A stretch of 64,000 nucleotides of DNA from Geoalkalibacter sp. (GCF_030605225.1 NZ_JAUWAV010000010.1:19326-83325), one strand, 5' to 3'; shown: positions 1 to 8,449, counted from the stretch's first letter. Program-made: numbers and translations. Notes: a model not told the origin generated them from the letters alone.

Positions 1-689
1 TTCGCCCTCGGGCGACAGGGTGCACATGCCGAGGGCCGCGTTCTCGAAAACCGAGCGAAACCGCTGCTCGCTTTGCCGCAAACGGTTTTCCGCGTCCTGG
101 CGCTCGCGGATGTCGCGCACCAGGTAAAACACCAGCCGCCGCCCATTCTCCTCGATGCATCCGGCGTTGATCTCCACCGGCAGATAGCGTCCGTCGGCCG
201 CCAGCAATTGGCAGGAATGGACCGCGGCCAGGCCGGTGAAATCTCCCGCCATGCCCTGGCAGCCGCTCTCCCGGCAGGGGCTCGGCAGCAGCTCGGGCCA
301 GCGTTTGCGGGCAAGCTCCCGGCGCTCATGACCCAGCAAGCCACAGGCACGTTCGTTGAAATCAAGCAGTCGGCCGTCGGGCGCCACCAGGAAATAGGCA
401 TCGTTCATCCGCTCCATCAGGGTGCGAAAACGCGCCTCGCCTTCTTCTTCCCGGCGCCGCGCCAGGGCCAGGCGATCCATGGCGAGAAAAAAGAACAGCG
501 TCGCCGGGACGCTGACGACCAGATTCCAGCCGAGAAAATAGTTGACGCCACGCCGATGCTGCTCGATCGCCTGCTCGACGGAAGGCTCCTCGACATCCAG
601 CAGAAAGACCCGTGAGGTCGCGAACAAAAACAGATTAAGCCCGAGAACCGCGGCGACCAGAAGAAGCAAAAATTGAAGGCGATTTTTCA
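1..689 (-). CDS. PAS-domain membrane sensor protein (N-terminal part, runs off window)
   Basis: The minus-strand frame starts with an ATG at 689 and stays open to the window edge, giving about 229 visible residues. It begins with a hydrophobic segment (about residues 4-22), then a short loop and a second hydrophobic stretch (about 52-68, around VVSVPATLFFFLA). A PAS domain follows, with phrases typical of PAS sensors such as RTLMERMNDAYFLV and VRDIRERQ, and a second PAS unit seems to begin at the edge (RFRSVFENAALGM). Membrane PAS proteins of this type usually end in a histidine kinase, GGDEF or methyl-accepting output module, but that part is outside the window, so the output cannot be stated. 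No strong ribosome site was seen. Confidence 0.75.
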
Positions 690-850
690 TGGTCAAGAAT
701 AATTATCCGAAGAAAATCTGCTCATTGTCTCTAGCTTGAGCCACAGTTAAATCAATTTTAATCATATTGGCGGGCAAGATCAATAAAAAACGCCAATCTT
801 CCGCGCAGGAGGATTGGCGTTTTTCCCGGGGCGCCCGAGGGTCGTCGCGA

Positions 851-3394
851 TCAGTACACCCCGCGCTGATTGAGGAAGGGACCGTAGTTCTTGTCCGTGC
901 CCTGAATGTGGTTGATCAGCCAACCCTTGAGGAAGTTGAACAAATCGCTCGAGACCGAAACCTTGCCGGCCTTGAATTTCTGCTGGAAATCCGCGACCTG
1001 CCCGACCAGATGGGCATGCGCCGCCTTGTGCTCCTCGAAGTCGGGGAACTGATGGGATTTCATCAGCCGCTCTTCCTCGAAGAAGTGCTTCTGGGTGTAG
1101 TCGACCAGTTGCGCCAGGATATCGCCCAGCATCGCATCGCCCTGGCCGCTTTTCATCGCCGCGAACATCTGGTTGACCATCTCCACCAGTTTCTGATGCT
1201 GACGGTCGATGTGCGCGATGCCCACGCTCAGATCATCGCTCCAGCGCATGAGCACCGCGCCGCCGGAGCCGGCGGGCGCCGCGGGAGGCAGCGCGGCCTG
1301 ACGCGCGGGAGGTGCCGACGAACGCGGCGGAGTCATATTCATCGGGCGCGCGACCGGCGACCCGCCGCTCAGGCGAAAGCGCCCGAGCATCTGCTTGAGC
1401 TGCAGGGCCTGGGAGGAAAGCTCCTCGGCGGCCGCCGCGCTCTCTTCGGCATTGGCGGTGTTCTGCTGGGTCACCTGATCGATCTGGGAGAGCCCCATGT
1501 TGACCTGGCCGATGCCCTCGGCCTGTTCGTTGACCGCCGCCGCGATCTCGCCCACCAGATCGGAGACTTTTCGCACCCCCTCGACGATGGTGTCGAAGGC
1601 CTTGGCGGTTTCCTGGGCGATCTGCGTGCCGCGCGCGGTCTTCTCCACCGTACCGTCGATGAGTTCGGCGGTTTCCTGGGCCGCCTTGGCGCTGCGCGCC
1701 GCCAGATTGCGCACCTCCTCGGCGACCACCGCGAACCCCTTGCCGTGCTGCCCGGCGCGCGCCGCCTCGACGGCCGCGTTCAATGCCAAGAGGTTGGTCT
1801 GGAAGGCGATTTCCTCGATGGTCTTGATGATCTTGGAGATGCTCTCACCGGCCAAGGAAATCTCCGCCATGGCCTGAGTCATGCTCTGCATCTTGTGCGC
1901 GCCCTCCTCGGCGGCGCTCTGCGCGGCGCTGGAGAGCCGGTCGGCCTGCCCGGCGTTCTCGGCGCTCTGCCGGGTCTGCGCCACTATCTGATGCATGGAG
2001 GCGGAAATTTCCTCCAGAGAACTGGCCTGCTCCGTCGCCCCCTGGGAGAGGGACTGGCTGGCATCGGCGACCTCGGAGCCCGCGCCGGCGATCTGGTTGG
2101 CGACCTGCTGCAGTTCGCCGACCAGCGCGTTGAGGCTGCGGTTGGTCTGCGCCAGGGGCTCGCGGATCAGCCCCTTGGCCTCGAAGGTGAAATCGCCGTC
2201 GGCCAGGCGCTGGAACGCTTCGAGAACTTCGGATTCCAGATTCTCGGCGAAGCCGTCCATGGCCTGGGCCATGCGGCCCACTTCGTCCCGACGCCGCATG
2301 TTCAGGCGACGACCAAGACGCCCCGCGGCGAGATCCTCGATCATGGACAGGGCCTGACCCAGGGGCTTGGTGATGCTTCGGGTGAGCAGCAGTCCCAGAC
2401 CCAGAGCCAGGATCAAGCCCGTGGCCATGCCGCCGAGGACCAGAAGGGTCGCGCGGCGGACTTGCGCCTCGGCGGCGACAACGGCCGTCCGGGCTTGCGC
2501 CGAGGTCAAGTCGATCAGTTCGTCGAGCAACGCATAGGTGCGCGCGCTATGTTCCTGCACCGGCCCGAGAAGCTGCGCGTTCATTTGCTGCTGGATGGCG
2601 ACGGACGCATTGGCCACTTTGAGCATTTCGTCAAACACCGCCAGGGTTTTCTCGACCGCCGGCATCATCGCCTCGCGATAGACGGACTGGGCCTGGGCCT
2701 GGTTGCCGGAGCCGGCAAACATCTTGATCCGGCCCACGGCCTGATGAAAACCGTCATGCACCCCGCGCACCTGCTGCAGCAGTTCCTGCAGCCGAGGATT
2801 GGCCGTATGGAAATCGGGCAGCCAGCGGCCAAAAGCACACAGGGTCGGGTCATGCCCGCCCTCGAAATTCGCGCCGGCATGGATCAGATCCTGGGCCAAC
2901 ACCGCGGCTCGATAGTGATCGCCGCGAAACTTCTCCAGATCCGCCCGCAAGGCCACGGGATCGAGGATGCCCGTGGCATCCAGGCTGCGGGAAAGATCCA
3001 CGTACTGATCCACCGCCTCGGCGCGCTGCTTCCAGGCGGCTTGCAGCCGCTCGTAAAGATCACGCTCCGCGGCGCCGCGCGGCAATTGCTCATAGGCTTC
3101 GCGCGCGGCGCGGATCACCCCGCGGGTGCGCTGGTTTTCTTCGTAAAGCGCCTCGCGTTCGGCCAAGGTCAAGCCGGCATTGAGCAGGGAACGATGCACG
3201 ATGGTCGAACCTTGCGCCGTTTCCTTGATGGTATAGAGATGCTGCACGGCGGGTAACTTTACCTCGCCGATCTCATGCACATTGTCGCCCAGCCCGGTGA
3301 GGCCCCTGACCCCCACCCAGCCCACGGCCAAGACAATCAACCCGACCAAGACAAATCCGCCCACCAACTTGACGCCCAAACGCATATCCTTCAT
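851..3394 (-). CDS. methyl-accepting chemotaxis protein with CZB-like sensor region and C-terminal hemerythrin domain
   Basis: Protein of 847 residues. A first membrane helix (about 8-30) and a second (about 315-338) flank a helical periplasmic region. That region contains His160, the motif CAFGRWL (Cys186) and His213/His217, resembling the zinc-binding CZB 3His-1Cys pattern. A HAMP region follows, then a full methyl-accepting signalling domain with the hairpin-tip motif [21 protein letters not shown]. Residues about 715-847 are a bacteriohemerythrin with the di-iron ligand set visible ([27 protein letters not shown]). Hemerythrins bind oxygen, so the fusion probably senses oxygen or redox state in the cytoplasm; this is inference. 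The ATG at 3394 is chosen because GGAGG lies five bases upstream; an ATG 18 bases earlier lacks such a site. Residual uncertainty concerns only the ligand. Confidence 0.93.
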   Translation of the reverse strand: MKDMRLGVKLVGGFVLVGLIVLAVGWVGVRGLTGLGDNVHEIGEVKLPAVQHLYTIKETAQGSTIVHRSLLNAGLTLAEREALYEENQRTRGVIRAAREAYEQLPRGAAERDLYERLQAAWKQRAEAVDQYVDLSRSLDATGILDPVALRADLEKFRGDHYRAAVLAQDLIHAGANFEGGHDPTLCAFGRWLPDFHTANPRLQELLQQVRGVHDGFHQAVGRIKMFAGSGNQAQAQSVYREAMMPAVEKTLAVFDEMLKVANASVAIQQQMNAQLLGPVQEHSARTYALLDELIDLTSAQARTAVVAAEAQVRRATLLVLGGMATGLILALGLGLLLTRSITKPLGQALSMIEDLAAGRLGRRLNMRRRDEVGRMAQAMDGFAENLESEVLEAFQRLADGDFTFEAKGLIREPLAQTNRSLNALVGELQQVANQIAGAGSEVADASQSLSQGATEQASSLEEISASMHQIVAQTRQSAENAGQADRLSSAAQSAAEEGAHKMQSMTQAMAEISLAGESISKIIKTIEEIAFQTNLLALNAAVEAARAGQHGKGFAVVAEEVRNLAARSAKAAQETAELIDGTVEKTARGTQIAQETAKAFDTIVEGVRKVSDLVGEIAAAVNEQAEGIGQVNMGLSQIDQVTQQNTANAEESAAAAEELSSQALQLKQMLGRFRLSGGSPVARPMNMTPPRSSAPPARQAALPPAAPAGSGGAVLMRWSDDLSVGIAHIDRQHQKLVEMVNQMFAAMKSGQGDAMLGDILAQLVDYTQKHFFEEERLMKSHQFPDFEEHKAAHAHLVGQVADFQQKFKAGKVSVSSDLFNFLKGWLINHIQGTDKNYGPFLNQRGVY

Positions 3395-3483
3395 GAAATC
3401 CTCCGAGGCCATGACGTGAAAATGCCGCGCATGATTAACAAAAATAAATTTAGCAAATTACACGCCACCAATGCCGTAGACAT
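3391..3483 (-). CDS. putative 30-residue membrane-like leader ORF coupled to the chemoreceptor
   Basis: An ATG at 3483 is preceded by AAGGAGG with a ten-base gap, and the frame runs 30 codons. Its TGA stop overlaps the chemoreceptor ATG by four bases (ATGA), the usual geometry of translational coupling. The predicted peptide is hydrophobic in its centre ([14 protein letters not shown]) and ends in a basic stretch (SWPRR). The DNA here is markedly more AT-rich than the flanking genes. I recognise no family. It could be a real small membrane peptide, a regulatory leader, or chance, and the good ribosome site plus ATGA overlap are the only support. Confidence 0.4.
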   Translation of the reverse strand: MSTALVACNLLNLFLLIMRGIFTSWPRRIS

Positions 3484-3661
3484 GACGAAAAAACCTCCTT
3501 GATTACCGACTCGGTCATGATTCGACAAAAAGCCAAGCCAAATCAACACCTTCTGAATAAAATTTTTTTATTAGTTTTTTGTTAGGCCTGGCGGCGCAGA
3601 CAAGGCCCCGGGGCAACTCGGACTGAGCGCCCCCGAAAGAGACGACGTTCGGCGTTTTGAC

Positions 3662-4345
3662 TCAGGGAATTGACGGAGCCGATCCGGTGATTTGCAGAAA
3701 ATTGCGCAGCAACCGCGTGCCGACCCTGCGCAGTTGCATCTCTTGGCGACGAAAGGCGAGCAGCGGCGCGTCGTCGGCCTGGGCCTGCCGCAGCCAGTCC
3801 GCGACGATGGCGGCGTCGACCTCGGGGTGAAACTGCACGCCCCAGGCCCTGCCCCAGCGAAAGGCCTGCCCCGCGCAGACTTCGGTAAAGGCCAGATGCT
3901 GTGCACCGGCGGGAATCGCGAAGCTGTCGTTGTGCCAGTGATAGGTGAGAAAGGGATCGCCGAGGCCGCTGAACAAGGGATCCCTGCGCCCGGCCTGCGT
4001 CAGTTGAATCAGGTTGCAGCCCTGCTCGCCGCAGCGTCGGGAATAAACCGGCGCGCCCAGCACCTCGGCGAGCAGCTGCCCGCCGAGGCAGATGCCGAAA
4101 CAAGGAATGTCCCGACGCAGAAGATCGCGGAGAAAGTCTTTTTCGGTGCGCAGGAAGGGATGCTCCCCCTCGTCGTGCACCCCCATAGGCCCGCCGAGAA
4201 CCAGCACCCCGCGCACCGCCTCCAAGGGCGGCGCCGCTTCCTCGGCATGGGGACGCCAGAGGGCGTGGGGCATCCCCCAGGTCTCCAGCAATTCGCCATA
4301 AAGCCCGCTCGGGCACTCGGCGGCATTTTCGACGACGAGAATCAT
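3662..4345 (-). CDS. class I glutamine amidotransferase domain protein
   Basis: Protein of 227 residues, similar to the stand-alone GMP-synthase-like amidotransferase family. The catalytic triad can be seen: the nucleophile in GICLGGQLL and the His-Glu pair in QFHPEVD. These enzymes release ammonia from glutamine or act on related gamma-glutamyl amides; the acceptor substrate is not evident. GGAG sits five bases before the ATG. It is 54 bases downstream of nifB on the same strand with no terminator seen between, so it is probably cotranscribed from the nifB promoter. Its link to nitrogen metabolism is inferred from position only. Confidence 0.85.
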   Translation of the reverse strand: MILVVENAAECPSGLYGELLETWGMPHALWRPHAEEAAPPLEAVRGVLVLGGPMGVHDEGEHPFLRTEKDFLRDLLRRDIPCFGICLGGQLLAEVLGAPVYSRRCGEQGCNLIQLTQAGRRDPLFSGLGDPFLTYHWHNDSFAIPAGAQHLAFTEVCAGQAFRWGRAWGVQFHPEVDAAIVADWLRQAQADDAPLLAFRRQEMQLRRVGTRLLRNFLQITGSAPSIP

Positions 4346-4399
4346 GTGCGCTCCTGCGTTTTTTGGCCTGAAGGCTCAACCATCCCTTCTCATTCTCCC

Positions 4400-5269
4400 C
4401 TAGCCCGCCTGGGCATGCAACTCGGCCAGATCGATGTCCTGCCCCACCAGCCCGGCGGCATCCGCCCGGCACTGGCGGCAGTGGCGCGCCTGGGACAAGA
4501 TGAGTTCGGCCTGGTTGCGCACCATCTCCATGACGGCGTCGGAGGGCGGCACGACATCCTTGAACAGGCCGATGGGAATGACCGGGATGATATTCATCAT
4601 GGTCGCGCCGAGATTGCGCACCTTGACAGCCAGATCAAGGGTTTCGTGGTCGTTGACGCCGGGAATGTAGACGTGATTGACCTTGACCAGCAGACCGCGC
4701 GCGGCGGCCGCCTCGACCCCCGCGAGCTGCTTTTCCAGCAACAGCGCGGCGCCCTCTTCCCCACGCAGCACCGCGCCCTGATGGCGCACCCATTCATAAA
4801 CCTTGGCGCCGGTCTCGGGGGTCAGGGCGTTGATGGTGACGGTGAGGCTGTGGACGTCGAGAGCGGCGATGTCCTCCATGCGCTCTGGCAGCAGCAGCCC
4901 GTTGGTGGACAGGCACAGCATCATGTCGGGATAGGCCTGTTTCACCAGGCGAAAGGTCTCGAAGGTGCGCTCGTTGGCCAGGGGGTCGCCGGGTCCGGCG
5001 ATGCCCACCACGCGCAACTTGTCGCCGACCCGGGGGTGGCGTAGCAGCAGGCGCACCCGCTCCAGGGCCTCGGCGGGCTTGAGCACGCGGCTGGTCACGC
5101 CCGGGCGGCTTTCGTTGGCGCAGTCGAACTTGCGCTCGCAGAAGCCGCACTTGATGTTGCATCCCGGCGCCACGGGCAGATGCACGCGCCCGGCCTTGCC
5201 ATGGTCGCCGCCGAAGCAGGGGTGCTCACTTTGTTTTTTCATGGCCATCATCGGGCAGGCTTTGCTCAT
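4400..5269 (-). CDS. nifB: nitrogenase cofactor biosynthesis radical SAM protein NifB, short form
   Basis: NifB makes the NifB-co iron-sulfur-carbide precursor of the nitrogenase cofactor. The 289-residue protein has the radical SAM cluster motif CNIKCGFC followed by the NifB signature around DCANESRPGV, the AGPGDPLAN segment, and a C-terminal Cys pair in CRQCRADAAGLVGQD. It ends there, so the NifX-like C-terminal domain found in many NifB proteins is absent; a separate NifX-like gene lies just upstream. The ATG at 5269 is chosen for the GGAGA seven bases before it; an upstream in-frame extension would run through the leader terminator. It is preceded by a sigma-54 promoter and a terminator-containing leader, so it appears to be expressed separately from nifHDK. 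Confidence 0.95.
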   Translation of the reverse strand: MSKACPMMAMKKQSEHPCFGGDHGKAGRVHLPVAPGCNIKCGFCERKFDCANESRPGVTSRVLKPAEALERVRLLLRHPRVGDKLRVVGIAGPGDPLANERTFETFRLVKQAYPDMMLCLSTNGLLLPERMEDIAALDVHSLTVTINALTPETGAKVYEWVRHQGAVLRGEEGAALLLEKQLAGVEAAAARGLLVKVNHVYIPGVNDHETLDLAVKVRNLGATMMNIIPVIPIGLFKDVVPPSDAVMEMVRNQAELILSQARHCRQCRADAAGLVGQDIDLAELHAQAG

Positions 5270-5287
5270 GATCGGTCTCCTGTGGTT

Positions 5288-5333
5288 AAAAAACGCGCAA
5301 GGGCGCTCCCCGTCCTGCGGAAAGCGCCCTTGC
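5288..5333 (-). terminator. distal intrinsic terminator in the nifB leader
   Basis: On the minus strand an 11-bp stem (GCAAGGGCGCT paired with its complement, loop about 15 bases) is followed by GCG and six T. It lies directly upstream of the nifB ribosome site, so transcription must pass it to reach nifB. The 5' arm overlaps a potential ANTAR hexaloop hairpin, so the two folds exclude each other. Confidence 0.85.
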
Positions 5334-5446
5334 CTGGTCCGAAACGATAAAGCCCCGCCACTCAATTCATGAGGTGCGGGGCTTCGTTGCCTGATTCAGC
5401 GTGACACAGCCTTGTGTCGATCCTGGATACTGCATGAGATGTGCCA
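5321..5446 (-). promoter_or_regulatory. sigma-54 start region and ANTAR-type antiterminator leader of nifB
   Basis: A sigma-54 element TGGCAC-N5-ATGCA (5431-5446) has GG and GC twelve bases apart, placing transcription start near 5420. Immediately downstream is a five-base-pair hairpin with hexaloop AAGGCT (5403-5418), then a short hairpin GGC-AACGAA-GCC (5380-5391). Both loops have A at position 1 and G at position 4, the hallmark of dual-hexaloop ANTAR targets. The second hairpin overlaps the 5' arm of a terminator-like stem at 5349-5384. A third hexaloop, AAGGGC, on a CAGGC/GCTTT stem (5321-5336) overlaps the distal terminator. A candidate trans-acting regulator is the ANTAR protein at 28444-29007. 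Reading of RNA folds is by eye. Confidence 0.75.
5349..5384 (-). terminator. proximal terminator-like hairpin in the nifB leader
   Basis: AAGCCCCGC pairs with GCGGGGCTT across a 17-base spacer that can itself extend the stem. The T-run after it is poor (TTTATCGTTT), so it may be a weak terminator. Its 5' arm includes the right arm of the GGC-AACGAA-GCC hexaloop hairpin. Confidence 0.6.
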
Positions 5447-5479
5447 GCATTGACAAAGGGCACAAAGCGCCGTTTTGCT

Positions 5480-5524
5480 GAAAAAAATCGGGCAGGCGGG
5501 GGTCCCTCAACGCCCGGCCTGCCC
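5480..5524 (-). terminator. intrinsic terminator ending the nifHDK-nifX-ferredoxin transcript
   Basis: Downstream of the NifX-like gene the minus strand carries GGGCAGGC paired with GCCTGCCC around a 19-base loop, followed by GA and seven T. It separates the nifH operon from the nifB promoter. Confidence 0.85.
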
Positions 5525-5572
5525 ATGCGCTAGGCAATTGCAGCTCTGGTCTGGATCTATTTTGTGCAGGGC

Positions 5573-5938
5573 TCAGCAGCTCTTCTTGCCGCAGTTGAAC
5601 CCGCAGCCGCACAGGGTGCCGTGGGCGGCAAGCAGGGCTTGCTCGATGGGGCCGACGGCGTTGATGGCGGCGATGCCGCGCTTTTCCAGCTCCTGGCGCG
5701 GCAGTTCGCCGATCTGCACCATGACCACCGCGCGGCAGCCCTCAAGCGCAGCGAGGATGGCGCTGAACTTGTCCTCGCGAAAGGGGTGGTCGGGATCGAA
5801 GGAGCAGTACTTCTCCACCGGCTTTTCCTCCACCAGGCGCGGCTGGCCGGCGGCGCAATCATAGATGAGAAAGCGTTCGGCGTGGCCGAAGTGCTGGTCG
5901 ACCTGGGTGCCGGATTTGGACGCGACGGCGATGCGCAT
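5573..5938 (-). CDS. NifX/dinitrogenase iron-molybdenum cofactor-binding domain protein with Cys-rich tail
   Basis: Protein of 121 residues. It opens with MRIAVASKSGTQVDQHFGHAERF, closely matching the start of NifX-type cofactor carriers, and continues as a small alpha/beta fold. The tail LCGCGFNCGKKSC adds four to five cysteines that typical NifX domains lack, suggesting metal-cluster binding at the C terminus. It follows the nif ferredoxin by 16 bases and is the last gene before the operon terminator. Because nifB here lacks the usual NifX-like C-terminal domain, this gene could supply that function in trans; this is inference. It may also be one of the generic carriers of the same fold found outside nif clusters. 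Confidence 0.85.
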   Translation of the reverse strand: MRIAVASKSGTQVDQHFGHAERFLIYDCAAGQPRLVEEKPVEKYCSFDPDHPFREDKFSAILAALEGCRAVVMVQIGELPRQELEKRGIAAINAVGPIEQALLAAHGTLCGCGFNCGKKSC

Positions 5939-5954
5939 GGCAACCTCCTTCGGC

Positions 5955-6224
5955 CTAGGCGGCCATGGGCTTGAAGCTGAAGGCTTTTTTCGAGCAGGTC
6001 ACGCCGCAGGCCACGCAGCCGATGCAATTGGCGTCGTTGACGATGCTCATGACCATGCGCACCGATTCGCTTTCCTCGTCCTCCAGGTCAAGGGGGCCGA
6101 AGACGCTGCGCGAACACACCTTGTAGCAGCGCCCGCAGCCGATGCACTTTTCATGGTCGATGGCTTCGATGAAGGCGGGAGTCCAGTCCTTGCCTCCCTT
6201 GGTCTTGCCGGTCAGAAATGCCAT
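5955..6224 (-). CDS. fdxB: nif-specific ferredoxin III-type 2[4Fe-4S] protein
   Basis: Protein of 89 residues with two cluster motifs, CIGCGRCYKVC and CIGCVACGVTC, separated by the longer acidic loop (LEDEESES) that is typical of nif-associated ferredoxin III. The N-terminal segment GKTKGGKDWTPAFI is also characteristic. It probably delivers electrons to nitrogenase or to cofactor assembly. GGAG lies seven bases before the chosen ATG at 6224. It sits between nifX and the NifX-like gene in the nif transcript. Confidence 0.9.
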   Translation of the reverse strand: MAFLTGKTKGGKDWTPAFIEAIDHEKCIGCGRCYKVCSRSVFGPLDLEDEESESVRMVMSIVNDANCIGCVACGVTCSKKAFSFKPMAA

Positions 6225-6372
6225 GAGTGATTCTCCTTTTTTCAATCGCGGATAGCGGATGAACCCTTATTCACCGCCTGAGTGCGCAGAGACAATCCCT
6301 GAAAACTCAATCCTCAAAGATGTTCTCGGCGTCCTTCGCGCTCTCGGCGGTGAAAAATACTTCGGGGGGATT

Positions 6373-6753
6373 CTAGGGCGCGGGCCGCTCGCCCTTGAGC
6401 ATGGCCTTGCGCAGCCAGGGCGGCGGACTGCCGCGCAGGACGTCCTGGAGTTTTTCGACCACGGCGACAATCGCCTCCTGGTCCTTGCTCTTGATGGGGT
6501 GAATCTTTTTCGCCACCAAGCGCGCCGCAGCCGGTCCGCCGATCTCGGCGACATACACCAGGGCGCAGTCGGCCAGCGCCGCGGCGCGCGCCTCGATCTT
6601 GTCGTCGGAATGCCCCGGACCATCGGCGCGCACCTGCACCACCCCGGAGAATTCAGCCTGCTCGGGCCCCACGTCCCATATGTAGAAGTGCTCGGCCTGG
6701 CCGAAGTGCTCGTCGATGTGGGTCTTGTCGGTACTGGCGAAGGCGACTTTCAT
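6373..6753 (-). CDS. nifX: nitrogenase cofactor carrier NifX
   Basis: Protein of 126 residues starting MKVAFASTDKTHIDEHFGQAEHF, the NifX/NafY cofactor-binding beta-alpha fold, with the cofactor-related His in HFG. NifX binds NifB-co and cofactor intermediates during FeMo-co assembly. GGGAGG lies seven bases before the ATG at 6753; a longer start at 6810 (AGGA six bases upstream) is possible but would add a non-conserved leader. The gene is 135 bases after nifK, with a terminator-like hairpin in that gap, so it is probably made at lower levels than nifHDK. Confidence 0.9.
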   Translation of the reverse strand: MKVAFASTDKTHIDEHFGQAEHFYIWDVGPEQAEFSGVVQVRADGPGHSDDKIEARAAALADCALVYVAEIGGPAAARLVAKKIHPIKSKDQEAIVAVVEKLQDVLRGSPPPWLRKAMLKGERPAP

Positions 6754-6834
6754 GCTCAATCCTCCCTTGGGGGGGCCGGTCATCAGGCTCAGGCGGCGGG
6801 TCCGATACATTCACAATCCTGCCTGTTCTGCGGA

Positions 6835-6877
6835 AGAAAAAGGCGTGCGGGACGCGGGCATCGCCTCCCGCACGCCT
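6835..6877 (-). terminator. intercistronic terminator between nifK and nifX
   Basis: A 12-bp perfect stem (AGGCGTGCGGGA with its complement, 13-base loop) is followed on the minus strand by TTTTTCTT. This is a strong intrinsic terminator shape located 11 bases after nifK. No clear second promoter was seen before nifX, so it probably reduces rather than abolishes downstream transcription. Confidence 0.8.
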
Positions 6878-6888
6878 CATCCCGGCGT

Positions 6889-8346
6889 CTAGCGCATCAT
6901 CTCGAACCACTGCGACTCGCAGGTGTCGTCCTTGATGTCGAGGAACTTGTTGGCGATCCAGGTGAGCAGGTTGAGGGCGCCCTGGTAGCCGATGATGGGA
7001 TAGCGGTGGATGTTGACCCGGTCGATGATGGGAAAGCCGACGCGGATCAGCGGCGTGTTGGTGTCGCGCGCGGCGAACTTGCCATGGGTGTCGCCGAGCA
7101 TCATATCCACCGGATCGTCGAAGAGAATGCTGCGCAGGTGCCAGAGGTCCTTGTTGACCCATACATGGCAGCCCTTGCCGTAGGGCGAGGAATCGAGCAG
7201 CGCCTTCATCTCCTTCTCGAATTTCTTGGTGGCGCGGCTGCACAGCACATGATAGGGCTTGGCGCCCATTTCCAGCAGAAAGCCGGCCAGGGCGAGGAGC
7301 TGATCGGGATCGCCGAACAGGGCGAACTTCTTGTTGTGCAGGTACTGGTGAGCATCGGTCATGGCATCCACCACCCGGCCGCGCTCGGCTTTAAGAGATT
7401 CTGGCACGGGCTTGCCGAACAATTCCGACACCTTGAGCAAAAAGGCATCGGTGGCCTGCACGCCGACGGGCATGGGCAGCACCTCGTGCTTGCCCGCGTA
7501 CTCCTGCTGGATGAACTTCATGGTGTTGGCGGTAGCGTACTTCTGCAGCGAGATGGTCGCCTTGCCGTTGATGGATGCGGCGGCCTCGGCGAGCGGCGTG
7601 CCGCCGGGATAGATGCGGTACTCGCCGTCGAGGGGCGAATCGAAGGTCTCGGAAATGTCGGCGAGCAGCGTGTGGGGCACCTCCATGGCGTCGAGCAGCC
7701 GCTTGTATTCGCGATAGTTGCCGGTGCAGGCGTCAAACCCGGCGATCAGGTTGAGCTTGCCCGTGCAGGCGCCCTCCACGCGCTTGCCGGCGGTGAGATC
7801 CTCGAGGATCGCCTTGAGCATGGCGTCGTAGCCATGGATATGCGTGCCGTTGAAGCTCGGCGTGTTGGCGTAGGGCAGCGGAAAATCCTCGGGGATATGG
7901 CCCTTGAGCCGCGCGTTCTTGATGAAGGCGGTCAGGTCGTCGCCGATGATTTCGGGCATGCACGAGGTAAAAATCGGCATGATCTTGGGATGATAGAGCT
8001 TGTAGGCGTTCTCCAGGCCCTCGAACAGGTTGTTCTGGCCGCCGAACACCGCGCCGTCCTCGGTCATGGCGTCGGACACCGCCGGCGCCGGCTCGCGGAA
8101 ATGACGGTTGAGGGTCGAGCGGTAGTAGGAGGCGCAGCCCTGGGAGCCGTGCACGAAGGGCAGGCTGCCTTCAAAGCCGTGGGCGGCCAGCTGCGCGCCC
8201 ACGGGCTGGCAGCCATGCGCCGGGTTGATGACGGTGGCTTCGCGCTTGAGGTTTTTTTCCAGATAGTCCTTGGACTTGGTCCATTCGAGCACCCGCGCTT
8301 CTTCCTCGGGGGTGATTTCGGTGACGATTTTTGCGGCTTCGCTCAT
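6889..8346 (-). CDS. nifK: nitrogenase molybdenum-iron protein beta chain NifK
   Basis: Protein of 485 residues. The P-cluster cysteines are in NPAHGCQPVGAQ, VHGSQGCASYYR and FTSCMPEIIGDD, the standard NifK positions. The family segments PSFNGTHIHGYDAM and GDTHGKFAARDT are also present. NifK pairs with NifD to form the dinitrogenase heterotetramer in the cytoplasm. The ATG at 8346 has GGAG eight bases upstream. It follows nifD after a 103-base gap that contains a palindromic repeat. Length is slightly shorter than the approximately 520 residues of Azotobacter NifK. Confidence 0.98.
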   Translation of the reverse strand: MSEAAKIVTEITPEEEARVLEWTKSKDYLEKNLKREATVINPAHGCQPVGAQLAAHGFEGSLPFVHGSQGCASYYRSTLNRHFREPAPAVSDAMTEDGAVFGGQNNLFEGLENAYKLYHPKIMPIFTSCMPEIIGDDLTAFIKNARLKGHIPEDFPLPYANTPSFNGTHIHGYDAMLKAILEDLTAGKRVEGACTGKLNLIAGFDACTGNYREYKRLLDAMEVPHTLLADISETFDSPLDGEYRIYPGGTPLAEAAASINGKATISLQKYATANTMKFIQQEYAGKHEVLPMPVGVQATDAFLLKVSELFGKPVPESLKAERGRVVDAMTDAHQYLHNKKFALFGDPDQLLALAGFLLEMGAKPYHVLCSRATKKFEKEMKALLDSSPYGKGCHVWVNKDLWHLRSILFDDPVDMMLGDTHGKFAARDTNTPLIRVGFPIIDRVNIHRYPIIGYQGALNLLTWIANKFLDIKDDTCESQWFEMMR

Positions 8347-8377
8347 GGCGATAACTCCTTTGGTTGCTTCCCGTCCA

Positions 8378-8444
8378 GGGCGACCCAGCGGGTCGCCCCT
8401 ACAATGGCGGCGTGTTTCCGTAGGGGCGACCCGTTGGGTCGCCC
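8378..8444. repeat. paired REP-like palindromes between nifD and nifK
   Basis: Two units face each other. The first is GGGCGACCC-AGC-GGGTCGCCCC ending in TAC, and the second starts GTAGGGGCGACCC and ends GGGTCGCCC, with about 17 bases between. Each is a hairpin and together they form a larger inverted repeat. Related copies occur at 9957, 17820 and 17901. Confidence 0.85.
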
Positions 8445-8449
8445 GCCGG

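Noticed and set aside
767..3256. Long plus-strand open frame opposite the chemoreceptor
   Set aside because: It is the complement of a clear methyl-accepting protein; high GC gives long antisense frames and the translated sequence has no family features.
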